Part shown: in pieces, positions 35,682-47,524 of the stretch
Numbering within the stretch: the stretch's first letter is position 1
Layout: every line of letters starts with the position of its first letter
Assembly: GCF_004005865.1 (NCBI RefSeq)
Contig: NZ_SACN01000001.1
Location: 62,001 to 126,000 of the forward strand
Reading direction: 5' to 3'
Length of the DNA stretch: 64,000 nt
From: Sphingomonas crocodyli
Lineage (GTDB): Bacteria > Pseudomonadota > Alphaproteobacteria > Sphingomonadales > Sphingomonadaceae
The notes under the pieces: model-generated
What the model was told of the DNA's origin: nothing
Databases searched by the model: none
What the model saw: the letters and a program-made list of their open reading frames with translations, nothing else
Position numbers and translations under genes: made by a program

Positions 35682-37117
35682 AAGATCGATCGAGCCGCCG
35701 CCATGCTGGCGACGCCCAGCGCCGGGATGGCGAGATAGCCGAGCGGCGAGACGAACAGAGCCGACAGCGCGATCAGACCGCCTTCGAGCTTGCTGTCCGA
35801 GCGCGCATATTCGGCGGCCGGCTCATCGAAGTAGATCGTCTTGACGATCTTCAGATAATAGAAGGCGCCGATCACCGAGGTCGCGATGCCGATCATCGCC
35901 AGCGGCCAGAAGCCCGCCTTCACCAGCGCATCGAACACCAGGAACTTCGGCCAGAAGCCGAAGAGCGGCGGGATGCCGGCCAGGCTGAACATGAAGATCG
36001 CGAACGCCGCCGCCAGCGCCGGACGCGTACGCGACAGGCCGGAGAGGCTGACGATCGTTTCGACCGGCTGGCCATCGGCATCGCGCATCTGAAGGACGCA
36101 CAGGAAGCTGCCGATCGTCATCGCGACATAGACCGCCATGTAGGTGAGCGTACCCGCCACACCTTCGGGCGTGCCGGCGGCGAGGCCGAACAAAGCGAAG
36201 CCGACATTGTTGATCGACGAATAGGCCAGCAGGCGCTTGATGTTCGACTGGCCGATCGCGGCGACGCCACCGAGGATCGTCGAGGCGAGCGCCGAGAAGA
36301 TCACGATCTGACGCCACGCATCGGTGCCCGAACCCATCGCATCGACCGCGACGCGCATCAGCAGCGCCATGCCGGCGACCTTGGGGGCCGAGGCGAAGAA
36401 GGCGGTCACCGGGGTCGGCGCGCCTTCGTACACGTCGGGGGTCCACATGTGGAACGGCACCGCCGAAATCTTGAAGGCGAGGCCCGCGAAGATGAAGACC
36501 ATGCCGAACATCTCGCCGGTCGAAATGCCGGTGGCCAGCGAGTCCGCGATGCCGGCGAACAGGGTCGTGCCCGTGAAGCCGTAGAGCAGCGAGATGCCGT
36601 AGAGCAGGATGCCCGAGGCGAGCGCGCCGAGGACAAAGTACTTCAGGCCCGCTTCGGCCGAACGGCTGTCGCGGCGCATGAAGCTGGCGAGGACATAGGC
36701 CGAGAGCGACTGGAGTTCGAGGCCGACATAGAGCGTCAGCAGGTCGTTCGCCGACACCATCATGCCCATGCCGACGGCGGAGAGCAGGATGAGGATCGGA
36801 TATTCGGCCCGCAGCTGCCCGGTGCGCGCGAAGAAGCCCGGTGCGATCAGGATCGAGGCGGCGGCCGCGATGTAGATCAGGATCTTGGCGAAGCTGGAGA
36901 AGCTGTCGGCGATGTAGAGGCCGTCAAAGCCCGGCCCGCCATTGCCGGCGGGGCCGGTGAGCGAGAAGCCGGCGGCGGCGAAGAGCGCGACCGCGCCCCA
37001 GCCGATCGCGCGGGTCAGCCCGTCGCCGCCAAAGGCCGCGACCATCAGGAGCGCCAGCGCGCCGAGCGACAGGATCAGCTCAGGCAAAGTGAGCGCGAGG
37101 GAGGCGGTGATCGGCAT
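35678..37117 (-). CDS. nuoN: NADH-quinone oxidoreductase subunit N
   Basis: One of three antiporter-like, proton-pumping membrane subunits of complex I, 479 residues with about 14 TM helices. Family features include LLTLYVGLELQSLSAYVLASF, the Lys-bearing helices around SAEAGLKYFVLGALASGI and IKRLLAYSSINNVGF. The ATG at 37115-37117 (MPITASLAL) overlaps the nuoM stop by 1 nt; an open frame continues upstream as antisense-like sequence and is rejected. It is the last nuo gene and runs into birA. Confidence 0.95.
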   Translation of the reverse strand: MPITASLALTLPELILSLGALALLMVAAFGGDGLTRAIGWGAVALFAAAGFSLTGPAGNGGPGFDGLYIADSFSSFAKILIYIAAAASILIAPGFFARTGQLRAEYPILILLSAVGMGMMVSANDLLTLYVGLELQSLSAYVLASFMRRDSRSAEAGLKYFVLGALASGILLYGISLLYGFTGTTLFAGIADSLATGISTGEMFGMVFIFAGLAFKISAVPFHMWTPDVYEGAPTPVTAFFASAPKVAGMALLMRVAVDAMGSGTDAWRQIVIFSALASTILGGVAAIGQSNIKRLLAYSSINNVGFALFGLAAGTPEGVAGTLTYMAVYVAMTIGSFLCVLQMRDADGQPVETIVSLSGLSRTRPALAAAFAIFMFSLAGIPPLFGFWPKFLVFDALVKAGFWPLAMIGIATSVIGAFYYLKIVKTIYFDEPAAEYARSDSKLEGGLIALSALFVSPLGYLAIPALGVASMAAARSIF

Positions 37118-38640
37118 CAGTGGTGCGCCTCCGCATGCGCAGCAGCATGAGGGACAGGACCGACGACGACCTTGGCGTCGCTTTCGGGCGCGGTGGGCGC
37201 GATCCGGGCGAGAACCGCCCCGATATCCTTGCGCATCGGCGCGATGAAGCTTTCGGGATAGACGCCCATCCACATCACGCCGGCGGCGATCGGCAGCAGC
37301 AGCGCCAGTTCGCGCTTCGACAGATCGGGCATGGCGGCGACGTCTTCCTTCGTCAGCGGGCCATAGACCACGCCGCGATAGAGGACGAGCATGTAGGCTG
37401 CGCCCAGAATGATGCCCGTCGTCGCGACGAAGGCCACCCAGCTGTTCGCCTCATAAGCGCCGACCAGCGACAGGAACTCGCCCACGAAATTGCTGGTGCC
37501 CGGCAGGCCGACCGACGCCATCGTGAACAGCAGGAAGAACAATGCATATTTCGGCATGTTCGTCGCCAGGCCGCCATAGCGCGCAATCTCACGCGTGTGC
37601 AGGCGATCGTAGATGATGCCGACGCACAGGAAGAGCGCACCCGAGACGAGGCCGTGGCCGAGCATGACGAGCATCGCGCCCTCAAGCCCCTGACGGTTGA
37701 ACGCGAACAGACCGATCGTAACGAAGGCCATGTGCGCGACCGACGAATAGGCGATCAGCTTCTTCATGTCCTCCTGCACCAGCGCGATCAGCGAGGTGAC
37801 GACGACCGCGACCATGCTGAGCCCCATGACGAGCCAGAACAGCTCAGCCGAGGCGACCGGGAACATCGGCAGCGAGAAGCGGATGAACCCATAGCCGCCC
37901 ATCTTGAGCAGCACGCCCGCCAGGATCACCGAGCCTGCGGTCGGCGCCTGGACGTGCGCATCGGGCAGCCAGGTGTGGACCGGCCACATCGGCATCTTGA
38001 CCGCGAAGCTCGCGAAGAAGGCCAGGAACAGCCATGTCTGCGCATCGGCCGGGAAATCATAGTTCATCAGCACCGGGATGCTGGTGGTGCCGGCGGTGTT
38101 CACCATCCACAGCATCGCGATCAGCATCAGCACCGATCCGAGCAGAGTGTAGAGGAAGAACTTGTACGACGCGTAGATGCGGTCCGCACCGCCCCAGATG
38201 CCGATGATCAGGTACATCGGGATCAGGCCGGCTTCGAACATGATGTAGAACAGGTAGAGATCCTGCGCCGCGAACACGCCGATCATCAGCGTTTCCATCA
38301 GCAGGAACGCCGCCATGTACTCCGGCACGCGCTTCGTGATCGCTTCCCAGCTGGCGCCGATGCAGATCGGCATCAGGAAGACCGAGAGGACGATCAGCAG
38401 CAAGGCGATGCCGTCAATGCCCACCGCCCAGGCGAAGCGCCCGAACAGATCGACATGTTCGACGAACTGCCACTGCGGCCCGCCAATCTCGTAATTGGTC
38501 CACAGCACCACGCCGAGCGCGAGATCGACGAGCGTCGCGATCAAAGCGATCCAGCGCGCTGCACTGGCGCCGGCAAAGAGACAGGCGATCGCGGCCAGCG
38601 CCGGGATCGCGATCATCAGGGTAAGGATCGGAAAGCCCAT
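37117..38640 (-). CDS. nuoM: NADH-quinone oxidoreductase subunit M
   Basis: Proton-pumping antiporter-like subunit of complex I, 507 residues. The conserved Glu lies in the early helix around [17 protein letters not shown], and further motifs are [40 protein letters not shown] and [16 protein letters not shown]. The ATG at 38638-38640 (MGFPILTLM) is chosen; a start 13 codons earlier would overlap nuoL. It is separated from nuoL by 4 bp and overlaps nuoN by 1 bp. Confidence 0.96.
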   Translation of the reverse strand: MGFPILTLMIAIPALAAIACLFAGASAARWIALIATLVDLALGVVLWTNYEIGGPQWQFVEHVDLFGRFAWAVGIDGIALLLIVLSVFLMPICIGASWEAITKRVPEYMAAFLLMETLMIGVFAAQDLYLFYIMFEAGLIPMYLIIGIWGGADRIYASYKFFLYTLLGSVLMLIAMLWMVNTAGTTSIPVLMNYDFPADAQTWLFLAFFASFAVKMPMWPVHTWLPDAHVQAPTAGSVILAGVLLKMGGYGFIRFSLPMFPVASAELFWLVMGLSMVAVVVTSLIALVQEDMKKLIAYSSVAHMAFVTIGLFAFNRQGLEGAMLVMLGHGLVSGALFLCVGIIYDRLHTREIARYGGLATNMPKYALFFLLFTMASVGLPGTSNFVGEFLSLVGAYEANSWVAFVATTGIILGAAYMLVLYRGVVYGPLTKEDVAAMPDLSKRELALLLPIAAGVMWMGVYPESFIAPMRKDIGAVLARIAPTAPESDAKVVVGPVPHAAAHAEAHH

Positions 38641-38644
38641 CACG

Positions 38645-40732
38645 TCAGCCCACCATCGCCCAGGTCGCGGCGGCGGCAAGGCCGAGCAGCATCACCAGCG
38701 CATAAGTATAGAGATATCCCGACTGCGCGGCGCGGGCCGCGGCACCGGCGCGCACCACCACTGCGGCGACGCCGTTCGGGCCGAAGCGGTCGATCGTGCC
38801 CTGATCGCCCTTCTTCCAGAAGAAGCGGCCGAGCCAGATGGCGGGGACGACGAACAGATAGTGATAGAGTTCGTCAAAATACCATTTGTGCAGCAGGAAG
38901 TCGTACAGCACCCGGAATTGCGAGGTGAACCGCGCGGGCACGCTCGTATCCCAGATATAGGCCCACAGCGCGATCAACAAGCCGGTGATCATCACCGCCG
39001 TCGCCGACCATTTCACCCACCACGGCACTTCGTGCATCGCGTGCATCAGATGTTCGTTGAAGGCGATGCTGCCGGCCCAGAAGGCCGCGCCATGCTCGGC
39101 CTCGAGGAACCACGGTGCGAAGAACCAGCCGGCGAAGATCGCGCCCATCGACAGGACGACCAGCGGGATCATCATCGGCGCCGGGCTTTCATGCGGATGA
39201 TAGCCCAGATCGCCTTCGACCGCGTGGCCGTGACCATGCCCATGATCGTGCGCATGGCCGTGATCGTCGGCATGCGCGTCGTGCGCATGATGATCGTCAT
39301 GCCCATGATCGTCATGGCCGTGGCCGTGCGCGTCATGCACCGCATGCTGGATATGCTCCGACCCGGCCCAGCGCGGCTTGCCGAAGAAGGTGAGGAACAC
39401 CAGGCGCCACGAATAGAAGCTGGTCAGCAGCGCCGCGAACACCGCGACCGCATAAGCGATGCCGCCCGCGCTCGAATGGCTGGCGAAGGCCGCTTCGATG
39501 ATCGCATCCTTCGAATGGAAGCCCGCAAAGCCGGCCACGCCCACGATGCCGACGCCGGTGATCGCCAGCGTGCCCGCCATCATCGCCGCGAAGGTCCACG
39601 GGATCTTGCGCCACAGGCCGCCATAATAGCGCATGTCCTGTTCGTGGTGCATCGCGTGGATCACCGAACCGGCGCCCAGGAACAGCAAAGCCTTGAAGAA
39701 GGCGTGGGTGAACAGGTGGAACATCGCCGCGCCATAAGCGCCGACGCCGCACGCCATGAACATGTAGCCGAGCTGCGAACAGGTCGAATAGGCGATCACG
39801 CGCTTGATGTCGGTCTGCGTCGTGCCGACGGTCGCCGCGAAGAAGGCGGTGGCCGCACCCACATAGGTGATGACGGTCAGCGCGTGCTGCGACACTTCGA
39901 ACATCGGCGACAGGCGGCACAGCATGAAGACGCCCGCCGTCACCATCGTCGCCGCGTGGATCAGCGCCGACACCGGGGTCGGGCCTTCCATCGCGTCGGG
40001 AAGCCAGGTGTGGAGGCCGAGCTGCGCCGACTTGCCCATCGCGCCGACGAACAGCAGCAGGCAGAGCAGGGTCATCAGATCGACGCGGTAGCCCAGGAAG
40101 CCGATCGTCGCATTGGCATAGCCGGGCGCGGCCGCCAGGATTTCGGGGATCGAAACCGTGCCGAACACCAGGAAGGTGCCGAAGATGCCGAGCGAGAAGC
40201 CGAAGTCGCCGACGCGATTGACCACGAACGCCTTGATCGCCGCCGCGCTGGCCGACGGCTTCTGATACCAGAAGCCGATCAGCAGATAGGATGCGAGGCC
40301 GACGCCTTCCCAGCCGAAGAACATCTGGACCAGGCTGTCCGACGTCACCAGCATCAGCATCGCGAAGGTGAACAGCGACAGATAGGCGAAGAAGCGGGGC
40401 TGGCTGTCGTCTTCCGACATATAGCCCCAGCTGTAGAGGTGAACGAGGCTGGAGACCGACGTCACCACCACCAGCATCACCGCCGTCAGCGTGTCGACGC
40501 GCAGCGCCCAATCGACGTTCAGATTGCCCGAACGGATGAAGGCGAGGACCGGCTCGACATGCGCCGTCTGGGTGCCGTTGAGAAAGTCGATGAAGATCGG
40601 CCAGCTCATCGCGCACGAGGCGAACAGTGCGCCGGTCGTCACCACCTTGGCGGGGACGTTGCCGATCATGCGGTTGCCGAGGCCCGCGACGATCGCCGCC
40701 AGAAGCGGCAGGAAGACGATTGCTACGATCAC
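38645..40732 (-). CDS. nuoL: NADH-quinone oxidoreductase subunit L with His-rich loop
   Basis: The largest proton-pumping subunit of complex I, 695 residues, carrying the long lateral helix at the C-terminal end. Motifs include [42 protein letters not shown] and [16 protein letters not shown]. Between roughly residues 460 and 515 there is an insert packed with His and Asp (about 20 His in 55 residues, for example [14 protein letters not shown]), in a loop that is not usually His-rich. It may bind metal ions on one side of the membrane. The reading frame and flanking helices are normal, so the insert is not a frameshift. Confidence 0.95.
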   Translation of the reverse strand: MIVAIVFLPLLAAIVAGLGNRMIGNVPAKVVTTGALFASCAMSWPIFIDFLNGTQTAHVEPVLAFIRSGNLNVDWALRVDTLTAVMLVVVTSVSSLVHLYSWGYMSEDDSQPRFFAYLSLFTFAMLMLVTSDSLVQMFFGWEGVGLASYLLIGFWYQKPSASAAAIKAFVVNRVGDFGFSLGIFGTFLVFGTVSIPEILAAAPGYANATIGFLGYRVDLMTLLCLLLFVGAMGKSAQLGLHTWLPDAMEGPTPVSALIHAATMVTAGVFMLCRLSPMFEVSQHALTVITYVGAATAFFAATVGTTQTDIKRVIAYSTCSQLGYMFMACGVGAYGAAMFHLFTHAFFKALLFLGAGSVIHAMHHEQDMRYYGGLWRKIPWTFAAMMAGTLAITGVGIVGVAGFAGFHSKDAIIEAAFASHSSAGGIAYAVAVFAALLTSFYSWRLVFLTFFGKPRWAGSEHIQHAVHDAHGHGHDDHGHDDHHAHDAHADDHGHAHDHGHGHGHAVEGDLGYHPHESPAPMMIPLVVLSMGAIFAGWFFAPWFLEAEHGAAFWAGSIAFNEHLMHAMHEVPWWVKWSATAVMITGLLIALWAYIWDTSVPARFTSQFRVLYDFLLHKWYFDELYHYLFVVPAIWLGRFFWKKGDQGTIDRFGPNGVAAVVVRAGAAARAAQSGYLYTYALVMLLGLAAAATWAMVG

Positions 40733-40739
40733 CGAACGA

Positions 40740-41045
40740 TCACCCCTTCATCCGGTTGATGTCGTCGACCGCGATGGTGCCGCGGCCACGGAAATAGATG
40801 ACGAGGATGGCCAGGCCGATCGCGGCCTCACCGGCGGCCACCGTCAGCACGAACATCGCGAACACCTGCCCCACCAGATCGCCGAGGAAGGCGGAGAAGG
40901 CGACGAGGTTGATGTTCACGCTGAGCAGGATCAGTTCGATCGCCATCAGGATGATGATCACGTTCTTCCGGTTCAGGAAGATGCCGAACACGCCCATCGC
41001 GAACAGGATCGCCGAGACGACCAGATAATGCTGCAGCCCAATCAC
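40740..41045 (-). CDS. nuoK: NADH-quinone oxidoreductase subunit K
   Basis: A small three-TM subunit of complex I in the proton path, 101 residues, the usual length. The conserved Glu lies in [18 protein letters not shown] and the second in [14 protein letters not shown]. It starts with GTG at 41043-41045 ([10 protein letters not shown]), overlapping the nuoJ stop by 4 nt; the long frame upstream lies antisense to nothing but over nuoJ and is rejected. Confidence 0.95.
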   Translation of the reverse strand: MIGLQHYLVVSAILFAMGVFGIFLNRKNVIIILMAIELILLSVNINLVAFSAFLGDLVGQVFAMFVLTVAAGEAAIGLAILVIYFRGRGTIAVDDINRMKG

Positions 41046-41653
41046 AGTTCGACCCCCTGACCGACGGTCGGCTTGACGTTGCGGATCGCTTCTTCCGGAC
41101 GGCGCTGGTTCTGCGCCGCGATCTTCTGCGCCTTCACGCCGCCGCGCACGCGGTGGGTGAGGACGATCGCGCCGATCAGCGCGACGAGCAGGACAAGGCC
41201 CGCGCCTTCGAAGATGTAGAGGTAACGCGTGTAGATCAGCGTGCCGAGCGCCTCGATGTTCGGGACTTCGGCGGGCGTCGGCGCGGCTTTGGCGGCGATG
41301 TCGATCCCGCCGGCGGTCCAGGCGCCCACCGCGAACACCATTTCGGCGGCGAGCAGGATCACCAGCAGCACGCCGAATGGCAGATATTGGGCAAAGCCGG
41401 CGCGCAGTTCGGCGAAGTCGATGTCGAGCATCATGACCACGAACAGGAACAGCACCGCGACCGCGCCGACATAGACGATGACGAGCAGCATCGCGATGAA
41501 CTCGGCCCCCACGAGGATCATCAGACCCGCCGCGTTGAAGAAGGCGAGGATGAGCCACAGGACCGAGTGGACCGGGTTGCGCGCCAGGATGGTGAGCGTG
41601 CCGGACGCGATCACCATAGCGGCGAACAGATAGAAGGCGATGACTGTGATCAC
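41042..41653 (-). CDS. nuoJ: NADH-quinone oxidoreductase subunit J
   Basis: A membrane subunit of complex I with about five TM helices, 203 residues. The conserved [19 protein letters not shown] helix, which changes conformation in catalysis, is present at about residues 60-80. A hydrophilic C-terminal tail ends in [11 protein letters not shown]. It is coupled to nuoK by a GTGA overlap and lies 36 bp after nuoI. Confidence 0.95.
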   Translation of the reverse strand: MITVIAFYLFAAMVIASGTLTILARNPVHSVLWLILAFFNAAGLMILVGAEFIAMLLVIVYVGAVAVLFLFVVMMLDIDFAELRAGFAQYLPFGVLLVILLAAEMVFAVGAWTAGGIDIAAKAAPTPAEVPNIEALGTLIYTRYLYIFEGAGLVLLVALIGAIVLTHRVRGGVKAQKIAAQNQRRPEEAIRNVKPTVGQGVEL

Positions 41654-41689
41654 GGCTGCGAATGGCCTCTCTTGGTCACGGCGTGCGGC

Positions 41690-42175
41690 TTAACGATAGG
41701 GTGCATCGGCGGCAAGGTTCTGGGCGATCGCCGATTCCCAGCGGTCGCCGTTCGCCAGCAGCTTAGACTTGTCGTAGATCAGTTCCTCGCGCGTCTCGGT
41801 CGCGAACTCGAAGTTCGGGCCTTCGACGATCGCGTCGACCGGGCAGGCTTCCTGGCAGAAACCGCAATAGATGCACTTGGTCATGTCGATGTCGTAGCGC
41901 GTTGTGCGGCGGCTGCCGTCGTCACGCGGTTCGGCCTCGATCGTGATCGCCTGCGCGGGGCACACCGCCTCGCACAGCTTGCACGCGATGCAGCGTTCCT
42001 CGCCGTTCGGATAGCGACGCAGCGCATGTTCGCCACGGAAGCGCGGCGACAGCGGGTTCTTTTCGAACGGGTAGTTGATCGTCGCCTTGGGCTTGAAGAA
42101 ATACTTCAAGGTCAGCCAGTGCGCCTTCACGAACTCCCAGAGCGTGAACGACTTGACGATGTAGCCGAGGCTCAT
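41690..42175 (-). CDS. nuoI: NADH-quinone oxidoreductase subunit I
   Basis: A ferredoxin-like peripheral subunit carrying two [4Fe-4S] clusters (N6a, N6b) that passes electrons toward NuoB. It has 161 residues with the two motifs [16 protein letters not shown] and [16 protein letters not shown]. The N-terminal helix contacts the membrane arm. It lies 3 bp after the nuoH stop, in normal operon order. Confidence 0.97.
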   Translation of the reverse strand: MSLGYIVKSFTLWEFVKAHWLTLKYFFKPKATINYPFEKNPLSPRFRGEHALRRYPNGEERCIACKLCEAVCPAQAITIEAEPRDDGSRRTTRYDIDMTKCIYCGFCQEACPVDAIVEGPNFEFATETREELIYDKSKLLANGDRWESAIAQNLAADAPYR

Positions 42176-42178
42176 CGG

Positions 42179-43225
42179 TTAAACTCCGTAGCGGGTGAGC
42201 ATCAGCCACCCAGAGACCAGGAACACCCAGAACAGCGACAGCGGCAGGAAGATCTTCCAGCCCAGCCGCATCAGCTGGTCGTAGCGATAGCGCGGCACGG
42301 TGGCCTTCACCCAGCTGAACACGAAGAAGAAGAACATCAGCTTCGCGAAGAACCAGACGATGCCCGGCACCATGTAGAGCGGCGCCCAATCGACCGGGGG
42401 CAGCCAGCCGCCCCAGAACAGGATCGCGTTCAGGCCGCACATCAGAATGACGTTGGCATATTCGCCAAGCCAGTAGAGCGCGAAGGCCATCGACGAATAT
42501 TCGGTCTGATAGCCGGCGACGAGTTCCGATTCCGCTTCGGTCAGATCGAACGGTGCGCGCGCGGTTTCGGCCATCGCCGAGATCAGGAACACCACCGCCA
42601 TCGGGAACAGCAGCGGATTGAAACCGAAGCCGTTGACGAATTCGAAGATCTGCCCGCGCTGCGCCTCGACGATCGCCGACATGTTGAAGCTGCCCGCCCA
42701 CAGGACGACCGAGATCAGCACGAAGCCGATCGACACTTCATACGACACCATCTGCGCGGCGGCACGAAGCGCCGAATAGAAGGGATATTTGGAGTTCGAC
42801 GCCCAACCCGCGATGATCACGCCGTAAACGCCGATCGACGAGGCCGCGAGGATGTAGAGCAGACCGACATTGATGTCGGCGAGCACCACGCCCGGCGCGA
42901 ACGGGATCACCGCCCACACGATCAGCGCCACCGTGAAGGTGATGATCGGCGCGAGCAGGAACAGGCCCTTGTTCGCGGCCGATGGGATGATCGTTTCCTG
43001 CAGGAACACCTTCGCGCCGTCGGCGAAGCTCTGCAGCAGGCCGAAGGGGCCGACGACGTTCGGGCCGCGACGCAGCGCCATCGCCGCCCAGATCTTGCGA
43101 TCGGCATAGATGATCATCGCGACCGCCAGCATCAGCGGCAGCGCGATCACGAGGATCCCGATGATCATCGAGATGAACCATGCCCATTCGAAGGGCAGGC
43201 CGAAACTTTCGAAGAAGGCGGTCAT
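42179..43225 (-). CDS. nuoH: NADH-quinone oxidoreductase subunit H
   Basis: The membrane subunit at the quinone chamber of complex I, 348 residues with eight TM helices. Conserved parts are [22 protein letters not shown], the acidic loop [19 protein letters not shown], and the C-terminal [11 protein letters not shown]. The ATG at 43223-43225 (MTAFFESFG) overlaps the nuoG stop by 4 nt; a start 16 codons earlier is rejected as Arg/Gly-rich overlap with nuoG. Confidence 0.96.
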   Translation of the reverse strand: MTAFFESFGLPFEWAWFISMIIGILVIALPLMLAVAMIIYADRKIWAAMALRRGPNVVGPFGLLQSFADGAKVFLQETIIPSAANKGLFLLAPIITFTVALIVWAVIPFAPGVVLADINVGLLYILAASSIGVYGVIIAGWASNSKYPFYSALRAAAQMVSYEVSIGFVLISVVLWAGSFNMSAIVEAQRGQIFEFVNGFGFNPLLFPMAVVFLISAMAETARAPFDLTEAESELVAGYQTEYSSMAFALYWLGEYANVILMCGLNAILFWGGWLPPVDWAPLYMVPGIVWFFAKLMFFFFVFSWVKATVPRYRYDQLMRLGWKIFLPLSLFWVFLVSGWLMLTRYGV

Positions 43226-45222
43226 TCGGCGGCCTCCGCGAAGCTGACCCCGTGGAGCAGTTCGGCCGAGCAACGCTGCATCGTGTCGCTGGCGCGCGCG
43301 ATCGGGTTGGTCAGGTAGAAATCCTTGATCGGATAGCCGACCGGGCCCGAAACCGACGCGGACAGCGACGGTGCCGACCAGACATAACCGGCCAGCCCCT
43401 CGACGCCCAGCGCGGGCACGTCAGCGATCATCGCCTTGCGCAGCGCATCGAACGTGTCGAACGGCAGGGTCGCGCCCAGCGCGTCGCTCAGCGCGCGCAG
43501 GATCGCCCAGTCTTCGCGCGCATCGCCCGGCGCAAAGACCGCACGCTCGCTACGCTGGACCCGGCCTTCGGTGTTCACATAGGTGCCGGCTTTTTCGGTA
43601 TAGGCCGCACCCGGCAGCACGACGTCGGCCGCCGAAGCGCCGTTATCGCCATGATGGCCGATATAGACCTTAAGGCCGGCAAACTTCGACGCATCGACAT
43701 CGTCGGCGCCGAGCAGGAAGACCAGCTTCGGATTGGCCGCGACGATATCCGCGATCCCGCCCTTCTGCGCATAACCGAGCATCAGCCCGCCCATGCGCGC
43801 GGCGGCGAGGTGGACGACGTTGTAGCCGTTCCAGCCATCCTTGATCAGCCCGAGCGGACCGACCAGCGCCAGCGTCGCGCCCTGCGCGCCCGCCTTGAGC
43901 GCGCCGCCGCCGACGATCATCGCCGGACGCTGCGCATTGGCGAAGGCGTCGGTCACGTCCTTCGGCAGATTGCCGAGCAGGCCGAGATCGTTGCCGAGGA
44001 AGGTCGCCTTGTAGGTGAGGTTCACGTCCTCACCGATCGCGAACACCTTCGCGCCACGCTTCACCGCCTTGCGGATGCGCGTGTTGATCAGCGGGGCTTC
44101 CCAGCGCAGGTTCGTGCCGACGAGCAGGATCACGTCCGCCGTCTCGATCCCTGCGATGGTCGAGTTGAAGTTGACCGCGCCGAGGCTCGACACGTCATAA
44201 TCCATGCCGGTCTGGCGGCCTTCGAGCAGGGTTGAACCCAGCTTCGCGAGCAAAGCCTTGGCGGCATACATCGTCTCGGCATCAAGCTGATCGCCCGCAA
44301 TCGCCGCGACCGACGAACCGGCATTGGCCGCCGCGACCGCCTGGAACGCCTCGCCCCAGGTGACGGGGACGAGCTTGCCGTCCTTGCGCAGATAGGGCTT
44401 GTCGAGACGCCGGCGGGCGAGGCCGTCGACGGCGTGGCGCGTCTTGTCCGACGCCCATTCCTCGTTCACGTCCTCATTGATGCGCGGCAGGATGCGCAGA
44501 ACCTGGCGGCCGCGCGCGTCGATGCGGATGTTGGTGCCAACCGCGTCCATCACGTCGATGCCGGGGGTCTTGGTCAGCTCCCACGGGCGCGCTTCGAACG
44601 CATAGGGCTTCGACGTCAGTGCGCCGACCGGGCACAGATCGACGACATTGCCCGAAAGCTCGCTCGTCACCGCCTGCTCGAGGTAGGAGGTGATCTGCAT
44701 GTTTTCGCCACGATAGATCGCGCCGATTTCCTCGACGCCCGACACTTCCTCGGCGAAGCGAACGCAGCGCGTGCACTGGATGCAGCGCGTCATCGTCGTC
44801 TTGACGATCGGGCCCATATATTTGTCGGTGACGGCGCGCTTATTCTCGTGGAAGCGCGACTGACCCTTGCCATAAGCGATCGACTGATCCTGCAGATCGC
44901 ACTCGCCGCCCTGATCGCAGATCGGGCAATCGAGCGGATGGTTGATCAGCAGGAATTCCATCACGCCTTCGCGCGCCTTCTTCACCATCGGCGACGCGGT
45001 GAACACTTCCTGCTTGTCCGCGGCCGGCAGCGCGCACGACGCCTGCGGCTTGGGCGGCCCCGGCTTCACTTCGACCAGGCACATGCGGCAATTGCCGGCG
45101 ATCGACAGCCGCTCATGGTAGCAGAAGCGCGGGATTTCCTTGCCCGCGGCTTCGCACGCCTGGAGCACGGTGGCGCCTGCGGGGACTTCGACTTCGACGC
45201 CGTCAACGGTCAGCTTTGGCAT
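43222..45222 (-). CDS. nuoG: NADH-quinone oxidoreductase subunit G
   Basis: The large peripheral subunit with several iron-sulfur clusters, 666 residues. The N-terminal [2Fe-2S] ferredoxin domain has the Cys set around [16 protein letters not shown] and CALPA. The His/Cys [4Fe-4S] motif is [17 protein letters not shown] and a further [4Fe-4S] motif is [13 protein letters not shown] followed by CPVGAL. The C-terminal half is molybdopterin-oxidoreductase-like but has no cofactor function in complex I. It sits between nuoF (6-bp gap) and nuoH (4-nt overlap). Confidence 0.96.
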   Translation of the reverse strand: MPKLTVDGVEVEVPAGATVLQACEAAGKEIPRFCYHERLSIAGNCRMCLVEVKPGPPKPQASCALPAADKQEVFTASPMVKKAREGVMEFLLINHPLDCPICDQGGECDLQDQSIAYGKGQSRFHENKRAVTDKYMGPIVKTTMTRCIQCTRCVRFAEEVSGVEEIGAIYRGENMQITSYLEQAVTSELSGNVVDLCPVGALTSKPYAFEARPWELTKTPGIDVMDAVGTNIRIDARGRQVLRILPRINEDVNEEWASDKTRHAVDGLARRRLDKPYLRKDGKLVPVTWGEAFQAVAAANAGSSVAAIAGDQLDAETMYAAKALLAKLGSTLLEGRQTGMDYDVSSLGAVNFNSTIAGIETADVILLVGTNLRWEAPLINTRIRKAVKRGAKVFAIGEDVNLTYKATFLGNDLGLLGNLPKDVTDAFANAQRPAMIVGGGALKAGAQGATLALVGPLGLIKDGWNGYNVVHLAAARMGGLMLGYAQKGGIADIVAANPKLVFLLGADDVDASKFAGLKVYIGHHGDNGASAADVVLPGAAYTEKAGTYVNTEGRVQRSERAVFAPGDAREDWAILRALSDALGATLPFDTFDALRKAMIADVPALGVEGLAGYVWSAPSLSASVSGPVGYPIKDFYLTNPIARASDTMQRCSAELLHGVSFAEAAE

Positions 45223-45228
45223 ATTCTC

Positions 45229-46524
45229 TTACTCCGCCGCGACCGCGAGGTCGCCGCTGCGCTCGTTGATCCGGCGCTCGATTTCGGGGCGGAAATGGCG
45301 GATCAGCCCCTGGATCGGCCAGGCAGCGGCATCGCCCAGCGCGCAGATGGTGTGGCCTTCGACCTGCTTGGTGACGTCGTGGAGCATGTCGATCTCACCG
45401 ATCGAGGCTTCGCCGGTGCGAAGCCGCTCCATCACGCGCCACATCCAGCCGGTGCCTTCGCGGCACGGCGTGCACTGGCCGCAGCTTTCATGCTTGTAGA
45501 AATAGGACAGGCGGCTGATCGCGCGGACGATGTCGGTCGACTTGTCCATGACGATGACGGCGGCGGTGCCCAGGCCGGAGCCGAGCGCCTTGAGGCCGTC
45601 GAAATCCATCGGCGCGTCCATGATCTGCGCCGCCGGCACCAGCGGCACCGAAGAACCGCCGGGGATGACCGCGAGCAGATTGTCCCAGCCGCCGCGAATG
45701 CCGCCGCAATGGCGCTCGATCAGCTCGCGGAAGGAAATGCCCATCTCCTCCTCGACCACGCACGGCTTGTTCACATGGCCGCTGATCTGGAAGAGCTTGG
45801 TGCCCTTATTGCCTTCGCGCCCGATCGACGAGAACCATTCCGCGCCACGACGCAGGATGGTCGGCGCGACCGCGATCGATTCGACATTGTTGACGGTGGT
45901 GGGGCAACCCCACAGGCCCGCGCCCGCCGGGAAAGGCGGCTTGAGGCGTGGCTGGCCCTTCTTGCCCTCGAGGCTTTCGATCTGCGCGGTTTCCTCACCG
46001 CAGATATAAGCGCCCGCGCCGCGATGGACGAACACGTCGAAGTCGTAGCCCGACCCAGCGGCATTCTTGCCCAGCAGACCGGCAGCATAAGCTTCCTCGA
46101 CGGCGGCGAAGAGAACCTTCGCCTCGTAGATGAACTCGCCACGGATATAGATGTAGGCCGCCCGCGCGCGCATCGCGAAGCCGGCGATCAGCGCACCTTC
46201 GATCAGCTTGTGCGGATCGTGGCGGATGATCTCACGGTCCTTGCACGAACCGGGTTCGGATTCGTCGGCGTTGATCAGCAGGAAGCTGGGCTTACCCGGC
46301 TTCGGCTCCTTGGGCATGAAGCTCCACTTCATGCCGGTCGGGAAGCCCGCGCCGCCGCGGCCGCGCAGGCCCGACGCCTTGATATCCTCGATGATCTGAT
46401 CCTGGCCGCGCGCCATCAGATCCTTGGTATTGTCCCAATCGCCACGCTTGCGCGCCGACTCCAGGTTCCACGGCTGGAACCCATAGACGTTGGTGAAGAT
46501 GCGGTCCTTATCGGCAAGGCTCAT
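45229..46524 (-). CDS. nuoF: NADH-quinone oxidoreductase subunit F
   Basis: The NADH-binding flavoprotein subunit, 431 residues. The FMN/NADH site is [19 protein letters not shown] with [15 protein letters not shown], and the N3 [4Fe-4S] cluster motif is [12 protein letters not shown]. The ATG at 46522-46524 ([10 protein letters not shown]) overlaps the nuoE stop by 4 nt. A longer open frame upstream is rejected because it overlies nuoE in another frame. Confidence 0.97.
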   Translation of the reverse strand: MSLADKDRIFTNVYGFQPWNLESARKRGDWDNTKDLMARGQDQIIEDIKASGLRGRGGAGFPTGMKWSFMPKEPKPGKPSFLLINADESEPGSCKDREIIRHDPHKLIEGALIAGFAMRARAAYIYIRGEFIYEAKVLFAAVEEAYAAGLLGKNAAGSGYDFDVFVHRGAGAYICGEETAQIESLEGKKGQPRLKPPFPAGAGLWGCPTTVNNVESIAVAPTILRRGAEWFSSIGREGNKGTKLFQISGHVNKPCVVEEEMGISFRELIERHCGGIRGGWDNLLAVIPGGSSVPLVPAAQIMDAPMDFDGLKALGSGLGTAAVIVMDKSTDIVRAISRLSYFYKHESCGQCTPCREGTGWMWRVMERLRTGEASIGEIDMLHDVTKQVEGHTICALGDAAAWPIQGLIRHFRPEIERRINERSGDLAVAAE

Positions 46525-47192
46525 TTGCCCCAGCTCCCGCGATAATCGTGATTTTCGCCGACCATTTCCACAAGGCTGGTCGGGCCGCCTTCGGGGCAAC
46601 TGGTCTGGCGCTCGATCGCCGGACCGATCTTGGGCTGACGGCCCGCCGCCAGATCCTCGAGGATCGCGGTGGTCGTGTCGAAGGTCAGGTCTTCGTAATT
46701 GTCGTCGTTGATCTGGACCATCGGCGCATTGGCGCACGCGCCCAGACATTCGACTTCGGTCAGCGTGAAGAGGCCGTCGGCGGTCGTCGCGCCCTTCTTC
46801 ATGCCCTTCTTGTAGCAGGCATCGAGCACGTCGTCCGAACCGCGCAGCATGCACGGCGTCGTGCCGCATACCTGGACATGATAGCGGCCGACCGGCGCGA
46901 GATTGTACATCGTGTAGAAGGTCGCGACCTCGTACACGCGGATATACGCCATGCCCAACTGCGCGCCGATATATTCCATCACCGGCACGGGCAGCCAGCC
47001 CTGGGTGTTCGTCTCGGCCCCCACCTGACGCTGGGCGAGATCGAGCAGCGGCATCACCGCCGACTGCTGACGGCCGGGCGGGTAGCGCGCGATGATCTTC
47101 TTCACCTGCGGCTCATTTTCGGCCGACCAGGCGAAATTGCCCCAGCGCGCGCGGACTTCCGCCTCGTCGGGGATCTGCGGTGCGTCGGCCAT
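46521..47192 (-). CDS. nuoE: NADH-quinone oxidoreductase subunit E
   Basis: A thioredoxin-like subunit carrying the N1a [2Fe-2S] cluster, 223 residues. Cluster Cys are in [13 protein letters not shown] and [16 protein letters not shown]. The N-terminal helical region starts [17 protein letters not shown]. The upstream gene is not nuoD directly but an NTF2-like gene whose TAA stop shares one base with this ATG. Confidence 0.96.
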   Translation of the reverse strand: MADAPQIPDEAEVRARWGNFAWSAENEPQVKKIIARYPPGRQQSAVMPLLDLAQRQVGAETNTQGWLPVPVMEYIGAQLGMAYIRVYEVATFYTMYNLAPVGRYHVQVCGTTPCMLRGSDDVLDACYKKGMKKGATTADGLFTLTEVECLGACANAPMVQINDDNYEDLTFDTTTAILEDLAAGRQPKIGPAIERQTSCPEGGPTSLVEMVGENHDYRGSWGK

Positions 47193-47524
47193 TAGCGAAC
47201 GAACTCCACGCGCGACACCTTGTCGCCTTCGAAACTGTAGATGCTCATCACCTCGAACGGCTCGGCGTCGTTCGAACGGAACACCTTTTCATGCAGCAGG
47301 ACATAATCGCCCAGCTGCTGCCCGGTGATGATCTCGGCGCGGTTTTCCGGGAATTGCGCAAACATGGCCTTCAGGCCCGAACGCACGCCTTCCTTGCCGT
47401 CGCGCACCACATCACCGCGATAGCCGGCCTCAGCCGCATCCTCGGTCATCAGCGCGACATAGGCGTCGGCGTCCTGCGCGTTGTAATGCGCGATCATTTC
47501 CTCGGCGATCTTAAGCTTGCTCAC
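47192..47524 (-). CDS. NTF2/SnoaL-like protein embedded in the nuo operon
   Basis: A 110-residue soluble protein with the NTF2-like alpha+beta cone fold pattern ([21 protein letters not shown] at the start, then [21 protein letters not shown] and a beta-rich end). No catalytic residues are obvious. Start is GTG at 47522-47524, overlapping the nuoD TGA (GTGA); the stop overlaps the nuoE ATG by one base. It is thus translationally tied to complex I genes on both sides, which suggests a role in assembly, stability or small-molecule handling for complex I. That role is inference; many NTF2-like proteins have no known function. Confidence 0.82.
   Translation of the reverse strand: MSKLKIAEEMIAHYNAQDADAYVALMTEDAAEAGYRGDVVRDGKEGVRSGLKAMFAQFPENRAEIITGQQLGDYVLLHEKVFRSNDAEPFEVMSIYSFEGDKVSRVEFVR

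Noticed and set aside
39215..39350. Possible frameshift or repeat-tract error in nuoL
   Set aside because: The frame is kept on both sides of the His-rich tract and conserved helices resume, so it is a true insert.
37120..46545. Several 600-750 codon open frames antisense to nuoG-nuoN
   Set aside because: All lie opposite conserved complex I genes and are rich in Arg, His, Gln and Asp, as expected for shadows of high-GC genes.
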